A stretch of 64,000 nt of DNA from Mesorhizobium sp. L-2-11. Lineage in GTDB: Bacteria; Pseudomonadota; Alphaproteobacteria; Rhizobiales; Rhizobiaceae. Where the stretch lies: NCBI RefSeq assembly GCF_016756595.1, contig NZ_AP023257.1, positions 1,302,001 to 1,366,000 on the forward strand, written 5' to 3'. Both the position numbers and the translations under genes were made by a program. Under the pieces are notes generated by a model. It did no database searches and had not been told where the DNA came from. It saw only the letters and a list, made by a program, of their open reading frames with translations. This document shows positions 25,516 to 36,399 of this stretch, one piece after another (positions within the stretch are counted from its first letter, which is position 1; each line of letters begins with the position of its first letter).

Positions 25516-26433
25516 CTAGTCGGCAAGCGGATGATGATCGTTGACCAGCCGCACCAGCCGCTCCTCCAGCACATGTGTATAAATCTGCGTCGTCGAAATA
25601 TCGGCATGGCCAAGCAACTGCTGCACGGCCCTGAGATCGGCGCCGTTCTGCAGGAGATGGCTGGCGAAAGCATGGCGCAGCACATGCGGCGATATTTTCG
25701 CCGAGGCGATGCCGGCCCGCGCAGCAAGGCCCTTCAGGTCGCGGGCGAAGACCTGCCTGGAGAGATAGCCGCTGTCGCTTGCCGCCGGAAACAGGAACGG
25801 ACTATCCGCCAAAGCCGGCACCGTTGCCCGGGCAACGAGCCAGGCCCGCATGGCCACGCGCGCCTTTGCCGACAGCGGCACCATGCGTTCCTTGTCACCC
25901 TTGCCGCGCACCGTGAAGAAACGATCGTCGCGCAGCGCCACCGTCACCGGCAAGCCGACCAGTTCGGAAACCCGCAAGCCGGTGGCGTAGAGCACCTCGA
26001 CCAGCGCATGCAGGCGCAGCGCCGCCAGGCCGTCGCCATCGTTCAGCGAGGCGTCAGCTGCCTCCTGCGCCGCACGGTCGATCAGCCGGCCGGTGTCTGC
26101 CTCGCTCATCGTCTTCGGCAGCGGCCGGCCCTTCTTCGGACTGTCCAGGGTTCCGGTCGGGTCATCGCTGCGCAGACCCTCGGCGTAGAGGAACTTGAAG
26201 AACTGGCGCATCGCCGACAGCTTGCGTGCCTGCGAGGTGGCGGCAAAACCGCGTGTGGCTATCTCGTCGAGATAGTTGCGGATATCGGCGGCGGCGGCAC
26301 CAGCGAGCCCGCCGTCGATCCCGGCTGACGCGTCTTCGAGGTCGCGGCGATAGCTGGAAAGCGTGTTTTCGGCAGCGCCGCGCTCGGCGCTCATCATTTC
26401 CAGAAAGGCTTCGATGCGGGCCGCGCTGTTCAT
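25516..26433 (-). CDS. xerD: Tyrosine recombinase XerD
   Basis: Chromosome-dimer resolution recombinase acting with XerC at dif; 305 residues. Core-binding N-terminal domain ([20 protein letters not shown]) and catalytic domain with Arg ([12 protein letters not shown]), Lys region ([13 protein letters not shown]), HxxR ([14 protein letters not shown]), second His ([15 protein letters not shown]) and nucleophile Tyr in QIYTHV. The position between accA and aroK-aroB is the conserved rhizobial xerD location and argues against a mobile-element integrase. Confidence 0.95.
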   Translation of the reverse strand: MNSAARIEAFLEMMSAERGAAENTLSSYRRDLEDASAGIDGGLAGAAAADIRNYLDEIATRGFAATSQARKLSAMRQFFKFLYAEGLRSDDPTGTLDSPKKGRPLPKTMSEADTGRLIDRAAQEAADASLNDGDGLAALRLHALVEVLYATGLRVSELVGLPVTVALRDDRFFTVRGKGDKERMVPLSAKARVAMRAWLVARATVPALADSPFLFPAASDSGYLSRQVFARDLKGLAARAGIASAKISPHVLRHAFASHLLQNGADLRAVQQLLGHADISTTQIYTHVLEERLVRLVNDHHPLAD

Positions 26434-26454
26434 ATCTCTCAGTTTTTCTGTTTC

Positions 26455-26607
26455 TTACTTTTTCTTGGGAATGAGCTTTTCGGGAGGGATGCGTACGCTC
26501 ATTTCGGCCTTTCTCGGCTCGACGAACATCGCCAGAGCGAACATCGCGCCATAGACAATGCCGGCCAGAATCGTGAGCGTCACGACAAAGCGGAACAGTG
26601 TCGGCAT
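26455..26607 (-). CDS. Short single-pass membrane protein upstream of xerD
   Basis: A 50-residue frame too short for usual ORF cut-offs: MPTLFRFVVTLTILAGIVYG, one transmembrane helix continuing to AMFALAMFVEP, then a basic cytoplasmic tail ending PEKLIPKKK. It lies 21 bases upstream of the xerD start on the same strand. Small membrane proteins with this tail occur next to xerD in Rhizobiales genomes, to my recollection. Coding is supported by the intact helix and position; function is unknown. Confidence 0.75.
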   Translation of the reverse strand: MPTLFRFVVTLTILAGIVYGAMFALAMFVEPRKAEMSVRIPPEKLIPKKK

Positions 26608-26875
26608 CAATTCTCGCCCGTCTTGTTGTTCTGCGTTTCCAAACCCTTGCCCTTATGAGACGCCAATCCGGCCAATTCAAGGGCGAAGCTCGGACCCGCC
26701 GCCGCGCCACGCTTGACGCAATCAGGCTTTTGATGTCGATACGCCGGCAAGAGGACCTAAGCAGGCATTCGTGGGCTGGCCTACGAAAGCCTGCCTGGAT
26801 CCTTGGCTTGTCGCAGGTTCCGTCGCAAAACCTGGGATACTTTTGCGGAACCTTGCTTAGAAACATCATGGTGTC

Positions 26876-27481
26876 ATGAACGCGTTGCCAGCCAATCCTC
26901 CCGATGAGAGCCATGCCGCGCTGCTCGGCCGGCTGGGCAGCCGTTCCATTGTCTTTGTCGGCCTTATGGGCGCCGGCAAGACGGCGATCGGCCGCAAGGT
27001 GGCGGCGATGCTGGGACTGCCTTTCATGGACAGCGACCAGGAAATCGAAAGCGTGTCGCGGATGAGCGTCCCGGAACTGTTCGAACGCTATGGCGAGCCC
27101 GAGTTCCGGGCGCTGGAGCAGCGCGTCATCCTGCGCATATTGGAACATGGCCCGCAGGTGCTGTCGACGGGCGGCGGCGCCTTCATGAGCGCGCAGACGC
27201 GGGAGGCCATTGCCGGCCATGGCGTGTCGGTATGGCTTAAGGCCGAGATCGACCTGTTGATGGAACGCGTTTCCAAGAAGCAGAACCGGCCGCTGCTGAA
27301 AAGCGCCAATCCCCGTGCCGTGATCGAGAGGTTGATGGCCGAGCGCTATCCGGTCTACGCAACCGCCGATGTTACCGTGCCGACCCGCGACGATCGCAAG
27401 GAGGTCATCGCCGCCGAGGTGGTGAACGCGCTTTGCGGCTATTTCGGCGTGGCGGCCGCGACAGGTGAGGTGCGCTCGTGA
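26876..27481 (+). CDS. aroK: Shikimate kinase
   Basis: Phosphorylates shikimate to shikimate 3-phosphate in aromatic amino-acid synthesis; 201 residues. P-loop [15 protein letters not shown], substrate-binding FMDSDQEIE and [10 protein letters not shown], the STGGGAFM glycine motif and the lid Arg in KQNRPLLKS are all present. The GTG of aroB overlaps the TGA here, giving a coupled aroK-aroB operon. A 268-base gap separates it from the divergent short membrane gene / xerD unit and must hold both promoters. Confidence 0.97.
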   Translation: MNALPANPPDESHAALLGRLGSRSIVFVGLMGAGKTAIGRKVAAMLGLPFMDSDQEIESVSRMSVPELFERYGEPEFRALEQRVILRILEHGPQVLSTGGGAFMSAQTREAIAGHGVSVWLKAEIDLLMERVSKKQNRPLLKSANPRAVIERLMAERYPVYATADVTVPTRDDRKEVIAAEVVNALCGYFGVAAATGEVRS

Positions 27482-28641
27482 GCATCGATGCGACCGTCAC
27501 TGTCGAAGTCGGGCTCGGCGATCGCGCCTATGACATATTGATCGGCTCCGGCCTGCTGTTGCGCGCCGGCATCGAGATTTCGCGCCGCCTGCCCGGCACG
27601 CGCGCCGCTGTTATCACCGACGTCAATGTCGCAGCCGCACACCTCGAGACGTTGAAGGCCGGCCTTGAAAAGGGGGGCATCCAGCCTGCAGTCATCACGC
27701 TGCCGGCGGGAGAAAAGACCAAGAGTTTCGCGCATCTCGAAGAGGTGGTGGACGGCGTGCTCGCCGCAAGACTGGAACGCGGCGATGTCGTTGTCGCGCT
27801 CGGTGGCGGGGTCATCGGCGATCTGGCCGGATTCGCCGCCGGCATCGTGCGCCGCGGCATGAATTTCGTGCAGATCCCGACTTCGCTGCTGGCGCAGGTC
27901 GACTCTTCCGTCGGCGGCAAGACCGGCATCAACAGTGCGCGCGGCAAGAACCTCGTCGGCGTCTTCCATCAGCCGAAACTGGTGCTTGCCGACACCGAAG
28001 TGCTCGACACGCTGCCGATCCGGGAATTCCGGGCGGGTTACGCCGAACTCGCCAAGTACGGGCTCATCGATCGCCCCGACTTCTTCGCCTGGCTGGAGGA
28101 AAACTGGGGCAAAGTGTTCGCCGGCGGCCCGCAGCGGACCGAGGCGATCGCCGGGGCCTGCCGCGCCAAGGCCGATGTCGTCGCCCGCGACGAGTTCGAA
28201 ACCGGCGACCGCGCGCTGCTCAATCTCGGCCACACGTTCGGCCACGCGCTCGAGGCCGCCACCCGATATGACAGCGCCCGTCTCGTCCACGGCGAGGGGG
28301 TCGCCATCGGCATGGCGCTGGCTTATCGCTTTTCGTCACGCCTCAACCTGGCAAGTCCCGACGACGCGGCGCGCGTCGAGGCGCATCTTCGCGCCGTTGG
28401 CCTGCCTTGGCGGATGGCCGATATTCCGGGTGAACTGCCTGATGCCGAGGCGCTGCTCGCCTTCATCACGCAGGACAAGAAGGTGTCGCGCGGCGCGCTG
28501 ACCTTCATCCTGACGCGCGGCATCGGCCAGGCCTTCATCGCCAGGGATGTGCCAGCGTCGGAAGTGCTGTCGTTTCTGAGGGAGAATCATCCGGATCATC
28601 CGAAAGGCCGACCGGGTCGGCCAAGAGGCCGACCGGGATGA
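27478..28641 (+). CDS. aroB: 3-dehydroquinate synthase
   Basis: Converts DAHP to 3-dehydroquinate, using NAD and a divalent metal; 387 residues. Motifs: [61 protein letters not shown] and metal ligands in [13 protein letters not shown] and HGEGVAIGM. Start is GTG overlapping the aroK stop. The C-terminal end is unusual: about fifteen extra residues rich in Gly, Pro and Arg ([11 protein letters not shown]) encoded by a GGCCGACC-type inverted repeat, which also provides the upstream region of the next gene. Confidence 0.96.
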   Translation: MSIDATVTVEVGLGDRAYDILIGSGLLLRAGIEISRRLPGTRAAVITDVNVAAAHLETLKAGLEKGGIQPAVITLPAGEKTKSFAHLEEVVDGVLAARLERGDVVVALGGGVIGDLAGFAAGIVRRGMNFVQIPTSLLAQVDSSVGGKTGINSARGKNLVGVFHQPKLVLADTEVLDTLPIREFRAGYAELAKYGLIDRPDFFAWLEENWGKVFAGGPQRTEAIAGACRAKADVVARDEFETGDRALLNLGHTFGHALEAATRYDSARLVHGEGVAIGMALAYRFSSRLNLASPDDAARVEAHLRAVGLPWRMADIPGELPDAEALLAFITQDKKVSRGALTFILTRGIGQAFIARDVPASEVLSFLRENHPDHPKGRPGRPRGRPG

Positions 28642-29531
28642 ACGAGGCCGGCTGGATCGTCGCTGCCGTCCTTGCCGGGCTCGGCCTGCTCGCCTTGGCC
28701 TTTCGCGCGCGCCTGCTCGCTGCCTTCGGCTATCAACTGCAGCGCATCGAGCCGCAGCATTCAAGCCATGATGAAGCGCGCAGCGCCGTCGACGATTTTC
28801 GACGCGACGGCCAGGCGGTGGGCGAGGATCGCGCCCGCATCGGCCGCCTGTCCGATCTCGATGAGCTCGAAGTGTCCGATGTCATGGTCCATCGCACCAA
28901 CATGCGCTCGGTCAATGCCGACAATCCGCCGGAAGCGGTGGTGCGCGAGATCCTGCAGAGCCCGCATACCCGCATGCCCTTGTGGAAGGGTTCGCTCGAC
29001 AACATCGTCGGCGTGCTGCATGCCAAGGACCTGCTGCGCGCGCTGAACGATGTCGGCAACGACTTTTCTCAGATCGACGTGATGAAGATCGCGACAAAAC
29101 CGTGGTTCGTGCCCGATACCACGACGCTGCAGGAACAACTCAACGCCTTCCTGCGGCGCAAGGCGCATTTCGCCATCGTCGTCGACGAGTATGGTGAGGT
29201 CGAGGGGCTGGTGACGCTGGAGGATATCATCGAGGAGATCGTCGGCGAGATCGCCGACGAGCACGATATCGACATGCAGGGCGTCAAGCAGGAAGCCGAC
29301 GGCTCCGTTGTCGTCGACGGCACTGTGTCGATCCGCGACCTGAACCGGGCGCTCGACTGGAAGCTGCCGGACGAAGAAGCCACCACCATTGCCGGTCTCG
29401 TCATCCACGAGACGAAATTGATCCCCGACGAGAAGCAGGCTTTCACCTTTCACGGCAAGCGATTTGTCGTCATGAAGCGCGACAAGAACCGGATCGCAAG
29501 GCTGAGGATCAGGCCGGCCGGCGACATTTAG
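28638..29531 (+). CDS. CorC/HlyC-type CBS-pair protein lacking DUF21
   Basis: Membrane-linked CBS-domain protein of the CorC/HlyC group (magnesium/cobalt efflux-associated; 'hemolysin' in older annotation); 297 residues. One N-terminal hydrophobic helix ([17 protein letters not shown]), then a linker ending [16 protein letters not shown], two CBS motifs ([40 protein letters not shown]) and the C-terminal CorC_HlyC domain. Rhizobial relatives upstream of or next to aroB normally carry a full four-helix DUF21 domain of about 150 residues; here it is absent, leaving only one helix. The ATG overlaps the aroB stop, so expression is coupled. Confidence 0.85.
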   Translation: MNEAGWIVAAVLAGLGLLALAFRARLLAAFGYQLQRIEPQHSSHDEARSAVDDFRRDGQAVGEDRARIGRLSDLDELEVSDVMVHRTNMRSVNADNPPEAVVREILQSPHTRMPLWKGSLDNIVGVLHAKDLLRALNDVGNDFSQIDVMKIATKPWFVPDTTTLQEQLNAFLRRKAHFAIVVDEYGEVEGLVTLEDIIEEIVGEIADEHDIDMQGVKQEADGSVVVDGTVSIRDLNRALDWKLPDEEATTIAGLVIHETKLIPDEKQAFTFHGKRFVVMKRDKNRIARLRIRPAGDI

Positions 29532-29631
29532 TTCTGGTAGTAGTTCTGGTAGGTTCTTTCGTGGCTAATCAATGCTTGACTGGACGCTCGCCGCGCCGGC
29601 GTGCACTTCGACTGGCTGTCTGGAGGTGACG

Positions 29632-30435
29632 TTGATCGATCGGCGAACCCTGCTTTTGATGTCGATGGCGTTGTTGCCGGCCAGCGCTTCTGCGGCGTCG
29701 CGCCGGCTTTCGCCCTCTCCGCAAACCGTCGACTACGGACCGGCCAGGCTCGACATCTACACGCTCGCTGGCGAAAACTCCCTGCCTGTGATCCTCTTCA
29801 TCCATGGCGGTGCCTGGCGAGCCGGCAATCGCACCAACGTCGACGTCAAGCCGGGCTTCCTGCTCGACAATGGGTTCTGCTTCGTCTCGATCGGCTACCG
29901 GATGCTGCCTGAGGCTGATGTCGCCACCCAGGCCAACGATGTCGAGCAGGCCTATCGTTATGTGCGCGCCAACATTGCCGGATATGGCGGCGATCCGAAC
30001 CGGATAGCGGTGATGGGCCATTCGGCTGGCAGCCATCTCGCCGCACTGACCGGGCTGCGCGGCGGTCTGCCCGGCGTCGCGGCGCTGGTTCTGAACGATA
30101 CCAGGGCCTATGACCTGGAGGCGCTTGCGAGGAGCGGCGGCATGACACCGGCCTATGCCCGGGCATTTCCCGACCCGGCGCAGTGGCGAGCGCTGTCGCC
30201 TGCCACCCATGTCGGAAGCCGCAAGCATCCGCCGACGTTCATCGCCTATTCGCGCACAGCGGGTCGTGCTTCAGCCTCACGGGCCTTCGCCGAGCGCCTG
30301 CAGGCGACCGGAACGGAGGTGACACTGTTCGACGGCAGCGCCTATTCGCACATGTCGATCAATCGCAATTTCGGCGACGAAGGCGACGCCTTGACCGGTG
30401 CGGTGATGATTTTCCTGAAGGCAGCGCTCGGCTAG
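29632..30435 (+). CDS. Secreted alpha/beta hydrolase (carboxylesterase-like)
   Basis: Esterase of the BD-FAE/carboxylesterase group with a putative signal peptide; 267 residues from the chosen TTG at 29632, which has GGAGGTGA directly upstream (an ATG-less start; the frame is open to 29572). Oxyanion motif HGGAWRAGN, nucleophile GHSAGSHLA (Ser), and catalytic His in SAYSHMSIN are visible. The N-terminus (RTLLLMSMALLPASASAASRR) is a plausible export signal. It stands between the CorC-like gene and the convergent bolA. Substrate not predictable. Confidence 0.85.
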   Translation: MIDRRTLLLMSMALLPASASAASRRLSPSPQTVDYGPARLDIYTLAGENSLPVILFIHGGAWRAGNRTNVDVKPGFLLDNGFCFVSIGYRMLPEADVATQANDVEQAYRYVRANIAGYGGDPNRIAVMGHSAGSHLAALTGLRGGLPGVAALVLNDTRAYDLEALARSGGMTPAYARAFPDPAQWRALSPATHVGSRKHPPTFIAYSRTAGRASASRAFAERLQATGTEVTLFDGSAYSHMSINRNFGDEGDALTGAVMIFLKAALG

Positions 30436-30438
30436 TTG

Positions 30439-30741
30439 CTACCATCTGGTCTTTTCGTCCGGCGCGGCCGGCTCGATCGCCAGCGCATGGACGCCAGCCT
30501 TCAATTCGTCGGCCAGCAATGCGTTGACCGCGCGGTGGCGCTCGATGCGGCTCATGCCGGCAAAGGCTGAGGAGACGATGCGGACGCGGAAATGCGTCTC
30601 GCCGGTGCCGTCATAGGTGCCGTGATGGTCGGAGTCCTGATGGTGATGGCCGGCATGGAGATGGCTTTCGTTGATGATGGCCAGTCGCTCCGGCGAGAAC
30701 GCCTTCTTCAATTTGCCTTCCATCGTCGATTGTATGGACAT
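30439..30741 (-). CDS. BolA-family protein
   Basis: Small cytosolic protein of 100 residues with the BolA fold, which partners with monothiol glutaredoxins and iron-sulfur traffic and affects stress morphology. Recognisable features are the N-terminal EGKLKKAFSPERLAIINESH, conserved His in the HAGHH region, FRVRIVSSAFAGMSRIERHR and the C-terminal ALAIEP. A central His-rich stretch (HLHAGHHHQDSDHHG) is more extensive than in E. coli BolA. It is convergent with the esterase gene (three bases apart) and divergent from the J-domain gene, a conserved rhizobial arrangement. Confidence 0.92.
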   Translation of the reverse strand: MSIQSTMEGKLKKAFSPERLAIINESHLHAGHHHQDSDHHGTYDGTGETHFRVRIVSSAFAGMSRIERHRAVNALLADELKAGVHALAIEPAAPDEKTRW

Positions 30742-30798
30742 TCGTACTTCCCTTCACCACATAGGGCTGGCGCATGACCCCCGTAAATCGGTGCCTTT

Positions 30799-30818
30799 GC
30801 GCGTCCGGAAGGACGCGC
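30799..30818. repeat. Perfect hairpin GCGCGTCC-GGAA-GGACGCGC
   Basis: An eight-base-pair perfect stem with a GGAA tetraloop in the 193-base gap between divergent bolA and the J-domain gene. It has no T-run, so it is more likely part of a dispersed palindromic repeat than a terminator. It could lie in either 5' leader. Confidence 0.6.
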
Positions 30819-30934
30819 GGCGACGCCGCCCGCGACAAAATTCGCCGATCGCCCGCTTTGTGCCGCGATTCAGCGGTTAGGGCGAACATCGCGAAAATGT
30901 CAATTCTTGTTTCGCACCGGCGAACAGCCCATAA

Positions 30935-31564
30935 ATGGGTGAGATGAAACCGTACCCCAAATATTTCGAGAAAATTCGCATCCGCCCGGAGAAGGATGCG
31001 GAGCTGAAGTCTCGTTCGCCGATCTGCCAGTGGGACGGTTGCAAGGAGGCCGGCACCCATCGCGCGCCGGTCGGGCGCATGAAGGAGGGCGAGTATTTTC
31101 AGTTCTGCTTCGATCATGTGCGCGAGTACAACAAGGGCTTCAATTACTTCTCCGGTGTCCCCGATACCGAGATCGCCCGTTTCCAGAAGGAAGCGATGAC
31201 CGGCCACCGGCCAACCTGGAAGATGGGCGTCAACGGCGCCTCGACGCGCTCCTCGCCCGATTTCGCGCAGCAGCGTTCCGGCCGCGCCGGCTACTACAAC
31301 CGCATGCGCGATCCGTTCGACCTGTTCAAAGGCCCGAAGGATCCGCGCGAGGCGCGTGAGCGCAAGGCCAAGCCGCTTGAGGCCAAGGCGCTGGAAACGC
31401 TTGGCCTTGATACAAAGGCGACTGGCAAGGATATCAAGTCGCGGTATAAGGAACTGGTGAAACGCCACCATCCGGATGCGAATGGCGGCGACAGAGGTTC
31501 GGAAGACCGGTTCCGCGATGTGCTCCAGGCCTATCGCGTGCTCAAGCAGGCAGGATTGTGCTGA
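30935..31564 (+). CDS. J-domain (DnaJ-type) co-chaperone
   Basis: Protein of 209 residues with a C-terminal J domain (about residues 150-208) containing the obligatory HPD in VKRHHPDANGG and the helix SEDRFRDVLQAYRVLK; it would stimulate a DnaK-type ATPase. The N-terminal part has an SPICQWDGCKEAG...FCFDHV segment, whose paired Cys and His suggest a zinc site, and FNYFSGV. This architecture adjacent to cobS is conserved in Rhizobiales. Start at ATG 30935 or three codons later. The partner is unknown. Confidence 0.9.
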   Translation: MGEMKPYPKYFEKIRIRPEKDAELKSRSPICQWDGCKEAGTHRAPVGRMKEGEYFQFCFDHVREYNKGFNYFSGVPDTEIARFQKEAMTGHRPTWKMGVNGASTRSSPDFAQQRSGRAGYYNRMRDPFDLFKGPKDPREARERKAKPLEAKALETLGLDTKATGKDIKSRYKELVKRHHPDANGGDRGSEDRFRDVLQAYRVLKQAGLC

Positions 31565-31681
31565 GCGACCTCCGTGTCGTTTTCCAACTTTCATAAGGTT
31601 GGAAAAGGCTCTAAGACCGCCCCCGGACAAAATCGATTGCCGGCGAAATCAGGCGCTTCGCCCGTGGAGACGTTGATAAAG

Positions 31682-32668
31682 ATGAACAAGGTCGATCGCG
31701 ACATCGCCAACCTGCCCGACACCACCGTGCCGGTGAAGGAGAAATTCGGCTTCGAGTCCAAGATGGTGGTGCCGGCCTATTCGGTGACGAGCGAGCATGT
31801 GCCCGACATCGATCCCGACTATCTGTTCGACAAGAACACGACGATGGCGATCCTCGCCGGCTTTGCCTACAACCGCCGCGTCATGGTGGCGGGCTATCAC
31901 GGCACCGGCAAGTCGACGCATATCGAGCAGGTCGCCGCCCGCCTCAACTGGCCTATGGTGCGCGTCAATCTCGACAGTCATGTCAGCCGTATCGACCTCG
32001 TCGGCAAGGACGCCATCATCGTCAAGGAAGGGCTGCAGATCACCGAATTCCGCGACGGCATCCTGCCCTGGGCCTACCAGCACAATGTCGCGCTGTGCTT
32101 CGACGAGTACGATGCCGGCCGTCCGGACGTGATGTTCGTCATCCAGCGCGTGCTGGAATCGTCGGGCCGGCTGACGCTGCTCGACCAGAGCCGGGTCATC
32201 CGCCCGCATCCGGCGTTCCGGCTGTTTTCCACCGCCAACACCGTCGGTCTCGGCGATACCACCGGCCTCTATCACGGCACCCAGCAGATCAACCAGGCGC
32301 AGATGGACCGCTGGTCGATCGTCACCACGCTGAACTATCTGCCGCACGACAATGAGGTGAACATCGTGCTGGCCAAGGCCAAGCACTATCGCGACGCCAA
32401 GGGCAAGGAGATCGTCAACAAGATGGTGCGTGTCGCCGACATGACGCGTTCGGCCTTCATCAATGGCGACCTGTCGACCGTCATGAGCCCGCGCACGGTC
32501 ATCACCTGGGCCGAGAATGCCGAGATCTTCGGCGATATCGGCATGGCGTTCCGGCTGACCTTCCTCAACAAGTGCGACGAGCTGGAACGCTCGCTTGTCG
32601 CCGAGTTCTACCAGCGCGCTTTCGGCCAGGACCTGCCGGAATCGGCCGCCAATGTGGTGCTGGGGTAA
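31682..32668 (+). CDS. cobS: Aerobic cobaltochelatase subunit CobS
   Basis: AAA+ subunit of the ATP-dependent cobaltochelatase that inserts cobalt into hydrogenobyrinate a,c-diamide during aerobic vitamin B12 synthesis. From ATG 31682 it is 328 residues, close to known CobS (upstream in-frame sequence is not typical). Walker A is [18 protein letters not shown], Walker B region [13 protein letters not shown], sensor [11 protein letters not shown]. CobT follows 47 bases downstream. CobN, the third subunit, is not in the window. Confidence 0.97.
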   Translation: MNKVDRDIANLPDTTVPVKEKFGFESKMVVPAYSVTSEHVPDIDPDYLFDKNTTMAILAGFAYNRRVMVAGYHGTGKSTHIEQVAARLNWPMVRVNLDSHVSRIDLVGKDAIIVKEGLQITEFRDGILPWAYQHNVALCFDEYDAGRPDVMFVIQRVLESSGRLTLLDQSRVIRPHPAFRLFSTANTVGLGDTTGLYHGTQQINQAQMDRWSIVTTLNYLPHDNEVNIVLAKAKHYRDAKGKEIVNKMVRVADMTRSAFINGDLSTVMSPRTVITWAENAEIFGDIGMAFRLTFLNKCDELERSLVAEFYQRAFGQDLPESAANVVLG

Positions 32669-32715
32669 GCATGGCTCGATTCCGTTTTTCGGGGTCATGC
32701 GGCGGGGAATGATCG

Positions 32716-34614
32716 ATGGCGGGTCCGGGCGACAACACGCGCAACAAGTCGAAGACGGGGTCTGAAGCCGACAGCTTCAAGCGCGCCGTCACCGTCTGCA
32801 TGCGCGCGATTGCCGGCGACAAGGACCTCGAAGTCGGTTTCGCCAAGGATCGGCCGGCGCTCGCCGGCAGCCGCGCCCGGTTGCCTGAACTGCCGAAAAA
32901 AGCCTCGAAGGCCGACATCGCCATCACCCGCGGGCTCGGCGATTCCATGGCGCTGAAGCGCGCCTGCCACGACACGCGCATCCACACCAGGCTGGCGCCG
33001 GAGGGCAAGCAGGCCCGGGCCATCTACGATGCGGTCGAGCAGGCCCGCGTCGAGGCGATCGGCTCCCGCGCCATGCAGGGTGTGGCCGACAATATCGGAT
33101 CGATGCTCGAGGATAAATACGCCAGGGCCAACCTCATCGACGTCAAGGACAGGGCGGATGCGCCGATCGAGGAAGCATTGGCCCTGATGGTCCGCGAAAA
33201 GCTGACCGGCCGCGCCGTGCCGAAAAGCGGCGAGCGGCTGGTCGACCTTTGGCGCCCCTGGGTCGAGGAGAAGGCAAGCGCCGATCTCGACGGGCTGTCG
33301 GCAAAGCTCGACGACCAGCAGGCCTTCGCCCGTGTCGTGCGCGAGATGCTGGCTTCCATGGAAATGGCCGAGGAACTCGGCGACGACCAGGAGACCGAAG
33401 ACTCCGAAGACAATGATGAAAACCAGCCGCAAGGCGAGGAGCAGAGCGAGGAGGGCGGCGAGGACGATTCCGGCTCCGAGCAGTCGCAGTCCGACGACAC
33501 CGAGGCGTCGTCCGACGACGAGCAAGCGGCCGAGACGGAGGCATCCGATGCCACCGCCGACGACCTGTCCGACGATGACGACGCCGATGCCGAGACACCC
33601 GGCGAGGCGCGCCGCAACGACAATCCCTTCACCAATCTGTCGAAGGAGATCGACTACAAGGTCTTCACCACCGCTTTCGACGAGACGGTGGGTGCGGAGG
33701 ATCTGTGCGAAGAGGAAGAGCTGGATCGGCTGCGCGCCTTCCTCGACAAACAGCTTGCCAACCTGTCCGGCGTCGTCGGGCGGCTGGCCAACCGGCTGCA
33801 GCGCCGCCTCATGGCGCAGCAGAACCGGTCCTGGGATTTCGATCTCGAAGAGGGTTATCTCGATCCGGCGCGGCTGGTGCGTGTCGTCATCGATCCGATG
33901 CAGCCGCTGTCCTTCAAGCAGGAGCGCGACACCAAATTCCGCGACACGGTGGTGACGCTGGTGCTCGACAATTCCGGCTCGATGCGCGGCCGGCCGATCA
34001 CGGTCGCCGCCACCTGCGCCGACATTCTGGCGCGCACGCTGGAACGCTGCGGCGTCTCGGTCGAGATCCTCGGTTTCACCACCCGCGCCTGGAAGGGCGG
34101 GCAGGCGCGCGAGAAATGGCTGAAGGAAGGCAAGCCGCCCAATCCTGGGCGGCTCAACGATCTGCGCCACATCATCTACAAATCCGCCGACCATCCGTGG
34201 CGGCGGGCGCGGCGCAATCTCGGCCTGATGATGCGCGAGGGCCTGCTCAAGGAAAACATCGACGGCGAGGCGCTGCTGTGGGCCCACAACCGCCTGATCG
34301 CGCGGCCGGAGCAGCGCAAGATCCTGATGATGATCTCGGACGGCGCGCCGGTCGACGATTCGACGCTGTCGGTCAATCCGGGCAACTATCTCGAACGGCA
34401 TCTGCGCGCGGTGATCGAACTGATCGAGACGCGCTCGCCGGTCGAGCTGTTGGCCATCGGCATCGGCCATGACGTTACCCGTTACTATCGCCGCGCCGTC
34501 ACCATCGTCGATGCCGAGGAACTGGCCGGGGCCATGACCGAGCAGCTGGCCTCGCTGTTTGGCGAGGAAAGCATGCGCGACACGCGACGCGGCGGCATGC
34601 GGCGCGCCGGATGA
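32716..34614 (+). CDS. cobT: Aerobic cobaltochelatase subunit CobT
   Basis: Partner of CobS in the cobaltochelatase, 632 residues. It has the expected three parts: an N-terminal helical region ([20 protein letters not shown]), a strongly acidic linker (about residues 220-300, runs of Glu, Asp and Ser) and a C-terminal VWA domain with the metal-binding MIDAS motif [13 protein letters not shown] and [12 protein letters not shown]. The stop overlaps the start of the phytase-like gene by four bases (ATGA), so that gene is in the same transcript. Confidence 0.97.
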   Translation: MAGPGDNTRNKSKTGSEADSFKRAVTVCMRAIAGDKDLEVGFAKDRPALAGSRARLPELPKKASKADIAITRGLGDSMALKRACHDTRIHTRLAPEGKQARAIYDAVEQARVEAIGSRAMQGVADNIGSMLEDKYARANLIDVKDRADAPIEEALALMVREKLTGRAVPKSGERLVDLWRPWVEEKASADLDGLSAKLDDQQAFARVVREMLASMEMAEELGDDQETEDSEDNDENQPQGEEQSEEGGEDDSGSEQSQSDDTEASSDDEQAAETEASDATADDLSDDDDADAETPGEARRNDNPFTNLSKEIDYKVFTTAFDETVGAEDLCEEEELDRLRAFLDKQLANLSGVVGRLANRLQRRLMAQQNRSWDFDLEEGYLDPARLVRVVIDPMQPLSFKQERDTKFRDTVVTLVLDNSGSMRGRPITVAATCADILARTLERCGVSVEILGFTTRAWKGGQAREKWLKEGKPPNPGRLNDLRHIIYKSADHPWRRARRNLGLMMREGLLKENIDGEALLWAHNRLIARPEQRKILMMISDGAPVDDSTLSVNPGNYLERHLRAVIELIETRSPVELLAIGIGHDVTRYYRRAVTIVDAEELAGAMTEQLASLFGEESMRDTRRGGMRRAG

Positions 34615-35636
34615 TTTTTTTGCGGGGCGGCTTTCGGCAGACGCTTTTCGCCGCCACGTTCGTTGCCAGCATCGCCTTGTCGGCTCCCACCGCTGCCGGC
34701 ACCGTTTCGGTCGAGCTGATCGAAATCTCGGCACGGCTGATCGACCGGTTTCATATCGGCGGTGACGAAAAGCGGTTCGGCCCGCTCGAATTCGTCGGCG
34801 GACTGGAAATGACCTCGCCGTCACGCGATTTCGGCGCGCTGTCGGCGTTTCGCTTCCGCAAGCCCGGCAGTGATTTCATCGGCGTCGCCGACACCGGTTT
34901 CTGGTTCTTCGGCACCGTCACCCATGATGCCGACAAGCGCCCATCCGGCATCCGGAATTTCCATATGCAGCAGATGGCCGACGAGGCGGACCAGCCGATC
35001 GACGAAAAATGGGAGGTCGACGCCGAAGGCCTTGCGGTCAAGGACGGGATCGCCACGGTCGGGTTCGAGCGCAGCCACCGTGTCGCCCAGTTCGAGGTCG
35101 ACCCGGACGGCATGAAGCCGCAGTTCAGGCAATTGGACTTCCTGGTTCCGCCCTGGGAGCTTCGCCGCAATCGCGGCTTTGAGACCGTCACCCACGCCAA
35201 TCCTGACGGCCAGCACCAAGGCGGGCTGGTCGTGGTGTCGGAAAAGAGCCTCGACAAATCAGGCAACATCTATGCGGCTGTTATCGAAGGGCCGCACAAG
35301 GGCGTCTTCACTGTCAAGCGCAACGGCAATTTCGACATTGCCGACGGCGCCTTCCTGCCGGACGGCGACCTCTTGCTTTTGGAGCGCAGCTTTTCGATGG
35401 CCGGCGGCGTCAAGATGCGGCTGCGGCGCATCTATGGCGAAAGCGTCGAGAAGGGCGCCGTTGCCGACGGGCCGGTGCTGATGGAAGCCGATATGGGCTA
35501 CCAGATCGACAATATGGAAGGTCTCGACGTCTGGACCCGCGACGACGGCGCGCTGATGGTGTCGCTGGTCTCGGACGACAACCACTCGATGCTGCAGCGC
35601 AATCTCTATCTGGAATTTGTGCTGCACGAGGATTGA
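34611..35636 (+). CDS. Esterase-like phytase-family protein, exported
   Basis: Predicted 341-residue periplasmic protein of the 'esterase-like activity of phytase' family. N-terminal signal peptide ([20 protein letters not shown]), then beta-propeller-like repeats: [41 protein letters not shown] and [12 protein letters not shown]. The family name does not prove phytase or esterase activity. The ATG lies within the last codons of cobT, so translation is coupled. This cobT-linked position recurs in Rhizobiales but a link to cobalamin is not established. Confidence 0.85.
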   Translation: MIFLRGGFRQTLFAATFVASIALSAPTAAGTVSVELIEISARLIDRFHIGGDEKRFGPLEFVGGLEMTSPSRDFGALSAFRFRKPGSDFIGVADTGFWFFGTVTHDADKRPSGIRNFHMQQMADEADQPIDEKWEVDAEGLAVKDGIATVGFERSHRVAQFEVDPDGMKPQFRQLDFLVPPWELRRNRGFETVTHANPDGQHQGGLVVVSEKSLDKSGNIYAAVIEGPHKGVFTVKRNGNFDIADGAFLPDGDLLLLERSFSMAGGVKMRLRRIYGESVEKGAVADGPVLMEADMGYQIDNMEGLDVWTRDDGALMVSLVSDDNHSMLQRNLYLEFVLHED

Positions 35637-35667
35637 GAGGCGGTCGGCAAGGACGGCCGATAACAAG

Positions 35668-36369
35668 CTACAGCCTGGCGCCGGTTGCGGCAGGCCGGGG
35701 TCCGTCGGTCGCGATCCAGATGACGTGGCGTGCGCCGCGCTTGCCATTGGCGCGGACCTTGACTTCGTCGACGGCGAAGCCCGCCTGCTTGAGCCTGCGG
35801 GTAAAACCGCTGTCGGATGCCTGCGACCAGACCGCCAGCACGCCGCCGGGCTTGAGCGCTGCTCTCGCGCTGATCAGCCCGGCAATACTGTAAAGGGCAT
35901 CGTTTGCCTTGTGGACGATCCCTTCCGGCCCATTGTCGACGTCGAGCAGGATGACATCCCAGGCCGAGGCTTCCGATCGCACGACCTGCCCGACATCCGT
36001 CTCGCGAATGGTCAGGCGCGGATCATCGAGACAGCCGCCGAACAGCGAGGCCATCGGGCCGCGCGCCCACGCCACCACGGCGGGCACCAACTCGGCGACA
36101 ACGATGCCGGCATCGGCGCCAAGCTCGGCAAGCGCGGCGCGCAGCGTAAAACCCATGCCCAGCCCGCCGATCAGGATTTTCGGCTGCCGGCGGCCGGAAA
36201 TCCTTTGGCAGGACAGCCTCGCCAGCGCTTGCTCGGAGCCGCTGAGGCGGCTGTTCATCAGCTCGTTCGAGCCGAGCATGATCGAGAATTCGGCACCGCG
36301 TCGTTTCAGGCGGAGCTCGTGGTCGCCGTCAGGCGTTTTCGCGGTGTCGAGTTGGACCCATGGGATCAT
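35668..36369 (-). CDS. Spermidine-synthase-like methyltransferase-fold protein
   Basis: A 233-residue protein with the Rossmann fold of spermidine synthase. The nucleotide motif is ILIGGLGMGFTLRAALAELG, an acidic strand end follows (IVVAELVPAVVAWARG) and DVILLDVDNGPEGIVH. The N-terminal domain is short and typical polyamine-binding residues are not clear, so true spermidine synthase activity is doubtful. It is convergent with the phytase-like gene and lies just downstream of the queuosine-precursor transporter gene on the same strand. Confidence 0.8.
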   Translation of the reverse strand: MIPWVQLDTAKTPDGDHELRLKRRGAEFSIMLGSNELMNSRLSGSEQALARLSCQRISGRRQPKILIGGLGMGFTLRAALAELGADAGIVVAELVPAVVAWARGPMASLFGGCLDDPRLTIRETDVGQVVRSEASAWDVILLDVDNGPEGIVHKANDALYSIAGLISARAALKPGGVLAVWSQASDSGFTRRLKQAGFAVDEVKVRANGKRGARHVIWIATDGPRPAATGARL

Positions 36370-36399
36370 GCTCGAGAACCTGTGAGCATGACCTTTTCT

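Noticed and set aside
25516..26433. Mobile-element integrase
   Set aside because: Sequence and the accA/aroK neighbourhood identify it as the housekeeping XerD.
32695..34824. A 709-residue minus-strand frame over cobT
   Set aside because: Antisense of cobT; composition is dominated by Arg, Leu and Gly from the opposite strand's acidic linker.
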